From assembly GCA_016709335.1 (NCBI GenBank), contig JADJNC010000003.1:248001-312000 (forward strand): 64,000 nt of DNA. The letters are read 5' to 3'. A program made the translations under genes and the position numbers. This document shows positions 20,919-28,327 of the stretch, one piece after another (position 1 is the stretch's first letter; each line of letters starts with the position of its first letter). The notes beneath the pieces were generated by a model. That model saw only the letters and a list, made by a program, of their open reading frames with translations. It was not told the origin of the DNA and made no database searches. This DNA is from Candidatus Propionivibrio dominans (GTDB taxonomy: Bacteria > Pseudomonadota > Gammaproteobacteria > Burkholderiales > Rhodocyclaceae).

Positions 20919-21023
20919 GTCATTCCGGCGAACGCCGGAATCCAGATTTGTAAATCTGATCAAGATGTTAGAAAAAAAGTTTTTATAAACAAACTGGATT
21001 CCGGGTCAAGCCCGGAATGAGCG
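20919..21023. repeat. ATTCCGG dispersed inverted repeat
   Basis: Left arm CGTCATTCCGGCGAACGCC followed by GGAATCCAG, right arm CTGGATTCCGGGTCAAGCC followed by CGGAATGAGCG, with an AT-rich middle. Each arm is itself a small hairpin and the outer arms pair with each other. This texture is a widespread proteobacterial intergenic repeat. It lies between ettA and the ACT-domain gene and could serve as a terminator or mRNA-end structure. Confidence 0.7.
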
Positions 21024-21088
21024 CAAAGCCTGGCCTCGGGCCACGGTAAATCAATGGGTCAGCGCCATTACAAAGGTGCCGTTCCGCA

Positions 21089-21634
21089 TCAGGTGCGGAG
21101 GGTTTCATTGAGCGTGATATCGACCATCAGGTCGTTCGACAGATGCTCCAGATCGCGGGTCAGAGCACGGACATCAAGTGCTGGCGAGGCGGTCAGCTCG
21201 GCGTCGGCATGGAAAAGTATCGCCGCCGACATCGGCGCACTGGCAATATACGTGTTGAGATCTTCAACATTGACCGCGTGCCGGGCGAGCACCTGGGATA
21301 CCTCGCGCACAATGCCGATGCGGTCGTGACCGACCAGTGAGAGCTTCAGCCGTCTTTCACCCACTCTGGATTCGCCGGAGTCTGTGGTTTCGGACTCCTC
21401 CGACGTGATGTGCAGGCCGGGCAGTTTGGCCAGCGCAGCCTTGAGCGCTTCGAGCTGATCTGCACCGAGGCTGACACACACGATCCCGGCGAATTTGCCG
21501 GACAGGTGCGACATCGATGACTCCAGCCAATTGCCCTGATGATCGCTGATGACCCGGGCAAGCTGCTCGACCAGACCCGGGCGATCATCGCCGATGGCGG
21601 TAAGAACGAGGGAAATACTGCTATTGGGGCTCAT
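21089..21634 (-). CDS. Tandem ACT-domain protein, GcvR-like
   Basis: 181 residues from ATG 21634 (MSPNSSISLVLTAIGDDRPGLVEQLARVISDHQGNW). Two ACT domains, about residues 6-85 and 95-175, each with the D-R-P-G-L or H-D-R-I-G-I loop. This is the layout of GcvR, the regulator of the glycine cleavage system that acts through GcvA, and of related amino-acid sensors. No gcv genes are in this window, so the regulatory target is inferred only from family. Confidence 0.8.
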   Translation of the reverse strand: MSPNSSISLVLTAIGDDRPGLVEQLARVISDHQGNWLESSMSHLSGKFAGIVCVSLGADQLEALKAALAKLPGLHITSEESETTDSGESRVGERRLKLSLVGHDRIGIVREVSQVLARHAVNVEDLNTYIASAPMSAAILFHADAELTASPALDVRALTRDLEHLSNDLMVDITLNETLRT

Positions 21635-21684
21635 GATGTACTCCGGGCAGGGTGAGGGCGCCATTGTACCCTGTGCCGGAGGCG

Positions 21685-22332
21685 CTAACGCACGAGGCCC
21701 TGTTTGCGCAATGCGCCGGCCACACCCTTGCCGATCTGCCGGTGTCCCTCGCTGTTTGGATGAAGTTCGTCGAGTTTGAGTTCCGGCTTCGAGAGTGTGT
21801 CGGACAGTATGTCTTCGATCACGGGTATATTCTTTTCTTTGGCCATCACGGCATAAAGCGGCGCGTCCGAAAGGCTGGAAAACACGACGCCAGCAATGTT
21901 TGGTCTGGGTACCGCCATCAGGATTGGCCGGGATCCCCGGCGACTGATTTCGCCGATCATCGTTTCGAGATTGGCGACAATGCTTGCTGGCGACTGGCGA
22001 CGCAGCATGTCGTTGCCGCCGAGTTCGACAATGACGGCAAGCGGTTGATGTTCGTCGAGCAGCGCGGGCAATCGTTCGCTCCCCCCGGCTGTGGTGTCGC
22101 CACTGACCCCGGCATTGATGACCTGCCAGCCGGTCTCGGCGGCAAGTGTTGTGGTCCAGGCCTGTTCCGGACTCAATCCGTAACCGGCGGTAATGCTGTC
22201 GCCGATTACCAGCACCCTGGCGCCGACAGGAATGGCCTCGTATTTTTTCCCGGAACAGGCGGTCAGCGCGCTCATCAAAATGAGCACAGCAAGCCACAGC
22301 CCGAAGTGCTCTTTCAGAAACCTTGGAATCAT
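21685..22332 (-). CDS. TesA-like SGNH esterase lipoprotein
   Basis: About 215 residues. SGNH blocks are visible: GDSITAGYG with the nucleophile Ser, the Gly block (NAGVSGDTTAGG), GGND, and DELHPN supplying the catalytic Asp-His. Multifunctional acyl-CoA thioesterase/arylesterase/lysophospholipase TesA is the closest match. From ATG 22332 the protein starts with a lipoprotein signal whose lipobox is LTAC, implying membrane anchoring in the periplasm. ATG 22353 is an alternative start. Usually beside an ABC exporter pair; here that context is absent. Confidence 0.82.
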   Translation of the reverse strand: MIPRFLKEHFGLWLAVLILMSALTACSGKKYEAIPVGARVLVIGDSITAGYGLSPEQAWTTTLAAETGWQVINAGVSGDTTAGGSERLPALLDEHQPLAVIVELGGNDMLRRQSPASIVANLETMIGEISRRGSRPILMAVPRPNIAGVVFSSLSDAPLYAVMAKEKNIPVIEDILSDTLSKPELKLDELHPNSEGHRQIGKGVAGALRKQGLVR

Positions 22333-22470
22333 GGGAGGGTTCTCGCTGGTCATCAGGCGCAAGAATAGGCCAAATTGACGTATTGAGCACTTTATCAGGC
22401 CTGAGAAAAACCACCCCATTCTGAAACTGCCCAGGTGTCCTGAAATCGCAATCCCGTATCAACGCGTAGG

Positions 22471-22553
22471 TCGGGTTAGCCCGCAGGGCGTAACCCGACA
22501 TCAACCCAGCCTGATACTACGATTTTCGGGTTACGCCCTGCGGGCTAACCCGA
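22471..22553. repeat. Perfect 28-bp inverted repeat
   Basis: The arm at 22471-22498 (TCGGGTTAGCCCGCAGGGCG...) is the exact reverse complement of 22526-22553, separated by 27 bp. Each is followed by CATCAA. It lies upstream of the TesA-like gene and downstream of fpr; both genes read on the minus strand. The sequence resembles dispersed GGGTTA..TAACCC repeats in other proteobacteria. It may stop or stabilise the fpr transcript. Confidence 0.8.
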
Positions 22554-22573
22554 CATCAATCCAGCAAACCGGA

Positions 22574-23350
22574 TCATTTCTCGACGAAAGCGCGCTCGAT
22601 GACGTAGTCGCCCATGGCGCCGATATACGGCGAGACCTTGAATCCACGCTGGTCGAGCATGGTGCAGCAATCCTTGATCATGGCCGGGCTACCGCAGACC
22701 ATGGCGCGGTCGTGTTGCGGATTGAACGGTGGCAGGCCGATGTCGGCAAACAGCTTGCCGCTTTCGACCAGATGGGTAATCCGGCCGCGGTTCTGGAAAG
22801 GCTCGCGGGTGACGGTCGGGTAATAAATCAGTTTGTCGCGCACCAGATCGGCGAAATACTCGTGATTCGGGAGTTCTTTGGTAATGAAGTCGCGGTAGGC
22901 CAGTTCGCTCACCGTGCGCACGCCGTGAATGAGCACCACCTTCTCGAAGCGCTGATAGCTTTCCGGATCCTGAATCAGGCTGAGGAAGGGAGCGAGGCCG
23001 GTGCCGGTCGCCAGCAGGTAGAGGTTCGTTCCCGGCTTCAGGTCACGCAGAACCAGCGTACCCGTCGGTTTGCGACTGATGACGACGGCGTCGCCCACCG
23101 CCAGGTTCTGCAACTTCGAGGTCAGCGGGCCATTCGGCACCTTGATGCTGAAAAATTCGAGAAACTCGTCGTGGTTGGCGCTGGCGATACTGTAGGCACG
23201 CGTCAGCGGGCGACCTTCCTGTTCAAGGCCAAGCATCACAAACTGGCCGTTGATAAAACGCAGACCTTCGTCGCGTGTGGTGCGGAAGCTGAAAAGGTTG
23301 TCGTTCCAGTGATGGACGGAAAGGACGCGTTGTGTGGAAAGCGTGGTCAT
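22574..23350 (-). CDS. fpr: Ferredoxin/flavodoxin-NADP+ reductase (Fpr)
   Basis: 258 residues, the bacterial subclass I FNR length. FAD-binding motif RAYSIAS (about residues 51-57), NADP-binding GTGLAPFLSL (about 116-125) and a CGSPAMI segment followed by the C-terminal end AFVEK. Transfers electrons between NADPH and ferredoxin/flavodoxin, supporting redox defence and iron-sulfur metabolism. Divergent from a LysR gene, as in pseudomonads where FinR controls fprA. Confidence 0.92.
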   Translation of the reverse strand: MTTLSTQRVLSVHHWNDNLFSFRTTRDEGLRFINGQFVMLGLEQEGRPLTRAYSIASANHDEFLEFFSIKVPNGPLTSKLQNLAVGDAVVISRKPTGTLVLRDLKPGTNLYLLATGTGLAPFLSLIQDPESYQRFEKVVLIHGVRTVSELAYRDFITKELPNHEYFADLVRDKLIYYPTVTREPFQNRGRITHLVESGKLFADIGLPPFNPQHDRAMVCGSPAMIKDCCTMLDQRGFKVSPYIGAMGDYVIERAFVEK

Positions 23351-23448
23351 GGTCTGCTCTATGACAGTTTTAGATGCGATAAATGCTATTACGCGCTAAC
23401 ATATCTGTAAAACTAATTGTTTAGATATTTAATATCCATGGAATAGAT
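23351..23448. promoter_or_regulatory. Divergent fpr / LysR promoter region
   Basis: 98 bp between the two divergent starts, notably AT-rich against a GC-rich background. It contains interrupted palindromic pieces such as GATATTTAATATC (near 23424-23436) that could hold LysR-type T-N11-A sites. Overlapping divergent promoters controlled by the LysR protein are expected from the arrangement; no operator can be fixed by eye. Confidence 0.5.
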
Positions 23449-24375
23449 ATGAGGTTCACCTTGCGTCAGATGGCGGTATTTGTTGCGGTGGCCAGGCAGG
23501 AGAGTGTTTCGCGCGCCGCTGAAGCGCTCTCGCTATCGCAGTCGGCGACCAGCACGGCGCTGGGCGAGCTCGAACGGCTCTACGCCACGCAGCTTTTTGA
23601 CCGCGTCGGCAAGAGCTTGCGGCTCAACGAACTCGGGCAGTCGCTGTTGCCGCAAGCGGTGGAGCTGATCGAGCGGGCCACGGCGATCGAGACCGTGCTC
23701 GAAGGACGTGCCGGTTTCGGCAATCTGCGTATCGGCGCGACGCTGACCATCGGCAACTACCTGGCGACGCTGATCGTCGCCGATTTTCTCAAACGGCATC
23801 CCGAGAGTTCGGCCCGCTTGCAGGTGCACAACACGGCGACGATCATCGATCAGGTGGCGCGCTACGAACTCGATCTGGGGCTGATCGAAGGCAATTGCCG
23901 GCATCCCGACCTGGTGGTCGAACCCTGGGTTGAAGATGAACTGGTGGTGTTCTCTGCGCCGACCCATCGCCTGGCCTTAAAAGGCTCGGCGACGCTGGCC
24001 GAACTGGCCGGCGAACTGTGGATCGTTCGCGAGCCGGGTTCAGGAACACGCGAAACACTGGATCAGGCGCTACGCCACCATCATTTCGAGCTCAAGGTAC
24101 GACTCGAGCTCGAACACACCGAAGCGATCAAGCGGGCGGTGGAATTAGGCCTGGGCCTTGGCTGCATCTCAAGACTGGCGTTACGCGAGGCTTTCCGGCG
24201 GGGCAGTCTGGTGGCCATTGAAACCCCCGAGCTTGATCTGTTGCGGCATTTCCAGTTTCTCTGGCACAAGCGGAAATTCCAGACCGCCGGCATGCGTGAA
24301 TTTATCGGGCTGTGCCGCGCGATGACCGCCGGCATCAAACGCAGCGACGAGATCGAATGGCCGTACATACCATGA
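23449..24375 (+). CDS. LysR-family regulator, FinR-like
   Basis: 308 residues: N-terminal winged helix (FTLRQMAVFVAVARQESVSRAAEALSLSQSATS), dimer helix, and an effector domain (about residues 92-300). Divergence from fpr suggests a FinR-type activator of ferredoxin reductase under oxidative stress; this rests on gene order. CbbR/CysB-like LysR members look similar, and the effector is unknown. Confidence 0.8.
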   Translation: MRFTLRQMAVFVAVARQESVSRAAEALSLSQSATSTALGELERLYATQLFDRVGKSLRLNELGQSLLPQAVELIERATAIETVLEGRAGFGNLRIGATLTIGNYLATLIVADFLKRHPESSARLQVHNTATIIDQVARYELDLGLIEGNCRHPDLVVEPWVEDELVVFSAPTHRLALKGSATLAELAGELWIVREPGSGTRETLDQALRHHHFELKVRLELEHTEAIKRAVELGLGLGCISRLALREAFRRGSLVAIETPELDLLRHFQFLWHKRKFQTAGMREFIGLCRAMTAGIKRSDEIEWPYIP

Positions 24376-24421
24376 AAGGAAACTCATGGTGATGGACTGC
24401 CACTGCCAGCGCCTGGATTGA

Positions 24422-24922
24422 TTAGCGCGCATTACGACTGACCACAAACTGCCTGATGCCAAGGATGAGCAGGGCCATCGCCCCTGAGCCAAGGCAGAAC
24501 CAATGCAGTGCAGGCAGGGAGGAAAGCCGGAACAGCGGGTTGGCATCGCTGAACGGTGAAAACGGCGTGATGTCGGAGTGCATGACGCTGTCCAGTACGA
24601 TATGCGAGAAGGTTCCTGCCGCCGCACCGAATGCAACGGCCAGGAGACCCAGGCTTTGCCACTGGAACGGATTCGGGAGCCAGAACTGGCGCGCAAACCA
24701 CCGGCATCCAAGGAAGAGCGCAAAGGTGGCCAGCGCCACCAATGAGGCGCCCACATAGGTATGGAAGAACCGATGCAAACGCTCCTGATGAGTGAGCAAG
24801 TAGTACAGCGGCTCAATATCGATCAGAACGTTTGCCGCACAGAAGGCGAGAAAACTGACCTGCTTCGGCGCAAGGGTGTGGATTACTGCGCCAGGGCCGA
24901 AGTGAAACGGAGTGATTGGCAT
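24422..24922 (-). CDS. DUF4184/YdjM-like membrane protein (metal-dependent hydrolase-like)
   Basis: 166 residues with about four membrane helices. Conserved polar positions typical of this group are seen: TPFHFGPG at the start, NVLIDIEPLYY, HRFFHTYVGA and GTFSHIVLDSVMHSDITPF. These His/Asp residues suggest a metal site as in YdjM-like proteins, but activity is unproven. The final part of the protein is a single hydrophobic helix. Isolated gene between finR-like and the CopG-type gene. Confidence 0.7.
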   Translation of the reverse strand: MPITPFHFGPGAVIHTLAPKQVSFLAFCAANVLIDIEPLYYLLTHQERLHRFFHTYVGASLVALATFALFLGCRWFARQFWLPNPFQWQSLGLLAVAFGAAAGTFSHIVLDSVMHSDITPFSPFSDANPLFRLSSLPALHWFCLGSGAMALLILGIRQFVVSRNAR

Positions 24923-25018
24923 GTCTGATGCGCAATGAAGAAGTCACCGGCGCTGCGCGGCTTTATCGCGCGGCGTCCCCTGCACCGCAGAGTGGGAGGT
25001 CGGCGCCAAAGCGAACAT

Positions 25019-25342
25019 TCAACGGCCAGATGTAACGCGGCGCTTTGTCGCGGGGCGACTTGATTGTTTGGTGGCGCGCGGTTCGGCCAGACGGCCTGTA
25101 ACGTACTTGTGAAGAACGCTGGCAATTAGCGTTTGGTACGGCACACCTTCCTCAAGTGCCTTGACTTGAATGTCGCTCAAATCGCCAGAAGACAAACGGA
25201 TGTTGACCCGGCGATCCTTAATGGCCGTAGCGCGTGCTGCTGCCTTGAACTTCGCTAGCTCGGCCTTCGTAGCAACGGACTTCAGTTGGCCTTTGTCAAA
25301 GGCGGTGAGAACTTCATGTTCGTAGGCATCAATTTTTGGCAT
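25019..25342 (-). CDS. CopG/ribbon-helix-helix antitoxin-like protein, solitary
   Basis: 107 residues. The segment KDRRVNIRLSSGDLSDIQVKALEEGVPYQTLIASVLHKYVTGRL matches the CopG-antitoxin ribbon-helix-helix family, usually paired with an upstream BrnT/RelE-like toxin gene. Here no toxin is present: the IS256-like element begins only 2 bp upstream of the ATG, so native promoter and any toxin gene are gone. The only possible ribosome binding site (AAGGA) lies inside the IS end. The Arg/Lys-rich C-terminus is disordered. Confidence 0.75.
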   Translation of the reverse strand: MPKIDAYEHEVLTAFDKGQLKSVATKAELAKFKAAARATAIKDRRVNIRLSSGDLSDIQVKALEEGVPYQTLIASVLHKYVTGRLAEPRATKQSSRPATKRRVTSGR

Positions 25343-25344
25343 GT

Positions 25345-26751
25345 TAGTGCAACATCCTTTCTGTAAATTCCCTGGTGATTGGTTTTGGTTGTTTGCGAAT
25401 TTTCCGCCTGAAGTGATGAGGGCGCGTAGCGCTCGAAGAACTGAAGGCGGAAAATCCGCGCAAACCCACCGGCAGAGTCGGCGATCAGGTTCTTCGGGGT
25501 TATTTTGTTGATAACATCGAAGGAGTAGCCATGGCATTACGTGTTGAAACCAACCCCTTGGAGGCGGCTTATGCGGCGCTGTTGTCTCACGGACTTGATG
25601 GTGCCGGTGAAGCACTGCGTATTCTGGTCGACGAGGCCAGCAAAATTGAGCGTTCGTATCACCTTCAGGCGGCACCCCATGAGCGCTCTGAAGACCGAAC
25701 CGGCTACGCCAATGGCTTCAAGCCCAAGACGATCCTGACACGCATGGGTGAAATTACCTTTGCCGTTCCTCAGGTGCGTGACAGCAGCTTCTATCCGTCA
25801 GCACTGGACAAGGGCTCCCGCACTGAGCAAGCGGTCAATCTGGCTTTGGCCGAAATGTACGTCCAAGGCGTATCCACGCGCAAGGTCATTGAGGTGCTGC
25901 AGCGCCTGGTGGGGCCGGAGGTCTCGATCTCCTCCACCCAGGTTAGCCGCGCCACGGCTCAACTGGATACGGGGTTACAGGCGTGGCGGGAGCGCCCGCT
26001 CGAGGAGACGCCCTATGTCTTCCTGGATGCTCGCTATGAGCGTATTCGCGAAGCGGGACAGATCGTCGATTGCGCGGTACTGGTCGCCGTCGGCGTAACC
26101 GCCACCGGCCATCGCCGGGTGCTGGGCGTATCGGTGGCGCTTTCCGAGGCAGAGGTGCACTGGAGACAGCTCCTCAGCGACCTTATCCGGCGCGGGTTGC
26201 GCGGCGTCAAACTGATCATCTCGGACGATCACGCTGGCCTCAAGGCCGCACGGCGAAGCCACGCTACCCAGCGTACCTTGGCAGCGCTGCCAATTCCATT
26301 TGCAGCAAAACGCTCATGCCTACGTGCCCCGTCTCGATCTGCGCAAGGAGGTCGCTCTGCGTATTCGCTCAATCTTCAATGCCCCCGACAAAGCGGAAGC
26401 TCAGCGCTTGCTCAATCAGGCGGTCGAGCGGTGGAAGAAGAAGCCCCAAAACTCGCTGATTGGGCCGAAGCCAATCTGCCCGAGGGCTTCGCTGTGTTCG
26501 ACTACCCATCGGGTCACCGTACCCGCTTGCGTACCACCAACGGTCTGGAACGTATCAATCGCGAGATCAAGCGCAGAACCCGCGTCGCTTCAATCTTCCC
26601 CAATGCCGCTTCCTGCCTACGCCTTGTTTCTGCCCTGCTTGCCGAGTGCGACGAGGACTGGATGACCGCTAAGATCTACCTCACTATGAAAGCCTGATCC
26701 CACATTCCCATTGAATCTCCCGCCTACTTTTACAGAAAAATAATTGCACTA
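25345..26751 (+). mobile_element. IS256-like insertion sequence
   Basis: About 1.4 kb bounded by imperfect inverted repeats: left TAGTGCAACATCCTTTCTGT, right (read inward on the minus strand) TAGTGCAATTATTTTTCTGT. It carries one IS256-type transposase. The 8 bases outside the two ends (TGGCATGT and TCCAACAA) do not form a direct repeat, so the flanks have probably been rearranged since insertion. The region 25345-25530 before the transposase is non-coding and has a GGCGGAAAA palindrome (near 25403 and 25447). Confidence 0.75.
25531..26697 (+). pseudogene. IS256-family (Mutator-like) transposase with two compensating frameshifts
   Basis: The frame is open for 388 codons, but between about 26252 and 26440 the family sequence lies in another frame, where WQRCQFHLQQNAHAYVPRL and VALRIRSIFNAPDKAEAQ are readable. 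Outside that window the IS256 features are in frame: FLDARYERIR (first Asp), IISDDHAGLKAA (second Asp) and TTNGLERINREIKRR (Glu). So the catalytic residues remain, but about 60 residues of the insertion domain including the C-x2-H motif are scrambled, and the product is probably inactive. Start ATG has AAGGAG upstream. Confidence 0.85.
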
Positions 26752-26816
26752 TCCAACAATCACACGGATATGTCACACTACGGCACAAGACAAACACATC
26801 ATATCAGGAGATATAT

Positions 26817-27235
26817 ATGGGTTTATTCGATGCGGTTCTTGGCGCAGTCACCGACAACCCGCAGGGTGGCGGCGGCTTGCAGGACATCATTGGTATGGGT
26901 AAGCAACAACCCCAATTGCTGGAGTTGGCCACCCGTCTGCTGGGCAACGATGGCGGCGTGGGCGGTCTTGAAGGTCTGGTAGCCAAGTTCCAGCAAGCCG
27001 GTCTCGGTGACGTGATTGGTTCCTGGATTGGCTCGGGTCAAAACCAGGCCATCTCAGGCGAACAAACTCAGTAATTGCTGGGCAACGATTCCTTGTCGGG
27101 TCTTGCGAACTCGTTGGGAGTCAACTCGGCGATTTGGCAGGCCAGTTGTCCAGCATCCTGCCCGGCCTGGTCGACAAGCTTACCCCTGCCGGCCAGGCCC
27201 CAGCAGGTGGTTTGGGTAACACGGGTGACCCTGAT
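26817..27235 (+). pseudogene. YidB-like (DUF937) gene, interrupted
   Basis: The first 85 codons (MGLFDAVLGAVTDNPQGGGG..., then GLEGLVAKFQQAGLGDVIGSWIGSGQN) match the YidB family. A TAA at 27072 falls where the family has Gln (EQTQ-stop-LLGNDSLSGLA), and a G lost near 27130 shifts the rest; the continuing sequence DLAGQLSSILPGLVDKLTP is readable in the next frame. The start has AGGAG upstream. YidB function is unknown. The gene directly follows the IS right end. Confidence 0.75.
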
Positions 27236-27309
27236 GGGTGCGCTGGGAGCCTTGCTCAAGAGATAAACGGTAGCGCCGTCAATTTTTTCAACGAAACACA
27301 GGGAATGAC

Positions 27310-27696
27310 ATGGGAATTTTAGCAATATCCTGGCCAAACTTGGCTTTGGCAGTGACAAGGCCAGACGCTACTGCACAGGCGGCACCAGCAACTGAAACTG
27401 CAGCCGCTCCAGCAGCGCCCGTAGTGAAGGCCATCAGCGTCGTGGATGTGGTGGCCCATATGGGAGGCGTGGTGGCAAAGGCACGCAGAAAAACTCAACT
27501 GGAAGGTCTCCATCGTTGATCTGATGAAACTGTTGGGCCCTGGACAGCAGTCTGGCAGCGCGCAAGGCGCTGGCCGTGGTTGGGTTGCCCGCCGAAAGAT
27601 GGGCGATCTCTTGCGCAGATGAACATGTGGCTGCACAAAACGGTGCTGCAAAAACTCGCCGACAACGGCGGTAATATTCCAGCCGACCTCCTGTAG
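27310..27696 (+). pseudogene. DUF3597 gene remnant with several frameshifts
   Basis: Read across frames, the pieces spell a DUF3597 protein: ILAKLGFGSDKA, an Ala/Pro-rich linker (ATETAAAPAAPVVKAISVVDVV), NWKVSIVDLMKLLGLDSSLAARKALA and MNMWLHKTVLQKLADNGGNIPADLL before a TAG at 27694. At least four single-base shifts separate them. DUF3597 proteins are small and of unknown function, often beside YidB-like genes, as here. Clearly non-functional as written. Confidence 0.75.
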
Positions 27697-27995
27697 ATCT
27701 CCGGGGGCGCATGACAAATGTGTCCCCACCCATGCCGCCGGGTTGCGACGCAGTTGGGCGAAAAGAACGCGCTTTATGACGGCCAGAAGTTGCAGCGCTA
27801 CTCGACGGCGTCTTTGATTCTTCACAACAAACTTCGAGAATGAACAACAAACCATGGCTGTACGCACCCTTTCGGCCAATTGCGGACCTATAAACAAGCC
27901 ATCAGCTGCGTATTGAGGTCAAGAACAGGAACTATGTCACATACCAGGTGTGAGGTATCACTTTAAGCTGACTACATTCAGCAAGGGCTCATGTC
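27697..27995. other. Spacer with an unassigned coding-like fragment
   Basis: About 300 bp before the giant gene. A short frame reads LGEKNALYDGQKLQRYSTAS near 27750-27835 and may be a remnant of another gene, but I cannot place it. The promoter of the giant gene probably lies in the AT-richer part after 27890. Confidence 0.35.
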
Positions 27996-28271
27996 ATGAT
28001 CAATAATTCCGTAGTGGACGGATCACCCGTCAACTCGACGCTTCGTTCCATTTTTCGGCCGCGCAGCAGCGCCTTCGCACTTGAACCCCGGGTCATGTTC
28101 GACGCCGCCGCCGCCGTCGCCGCCGACGAGCATCTGGCGGACAAACAAGCCACGACCAAACCGGCTGACACGGTGGCTAAAGCCTCGGCCCCGGCAGTTG
28201 ATTCTACACCGAGCACCTCGAATACCGCAGGTGCGCCCAACGCTCCGGTCGCCCCATTACCCTGCTCGTAG
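27996..28271 (+). CDS. Giant adhesin, N-terminal piece (LEPR motif)
   Basis: 91 codons. The motif FALEPRVMFDAAAAVAADE at about residues 27-45 is the N-terminal signature of large repeat proteins with DUF4347 and cadherin-like domains. There is no classical signal peptide, consistent with export by a non-Sec, type I-like route. After an Ala/Thr/Pro-rich linker the frame hits a TAG at 28269; the homologous sequence continues in the +1 frame without a gap. AAGGG lies upstream of the start. Read with the next two entries as one gene. Confidence 0.75.
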   Translation: MINNSVVDGSPVNSTLRSIFRPRSSAFALEPRVMFDAAAAVAADEHLADKQATTKPADTVAKASAPAVDSTPSTSNTAGAPNAPVAPLPCS

Positions 28272-28327
28272 TCGATTCCCGCGTAGCCGACTACCAGAGT
28301 CTTCTGGCCGACCTGCCGGGCAATGTC

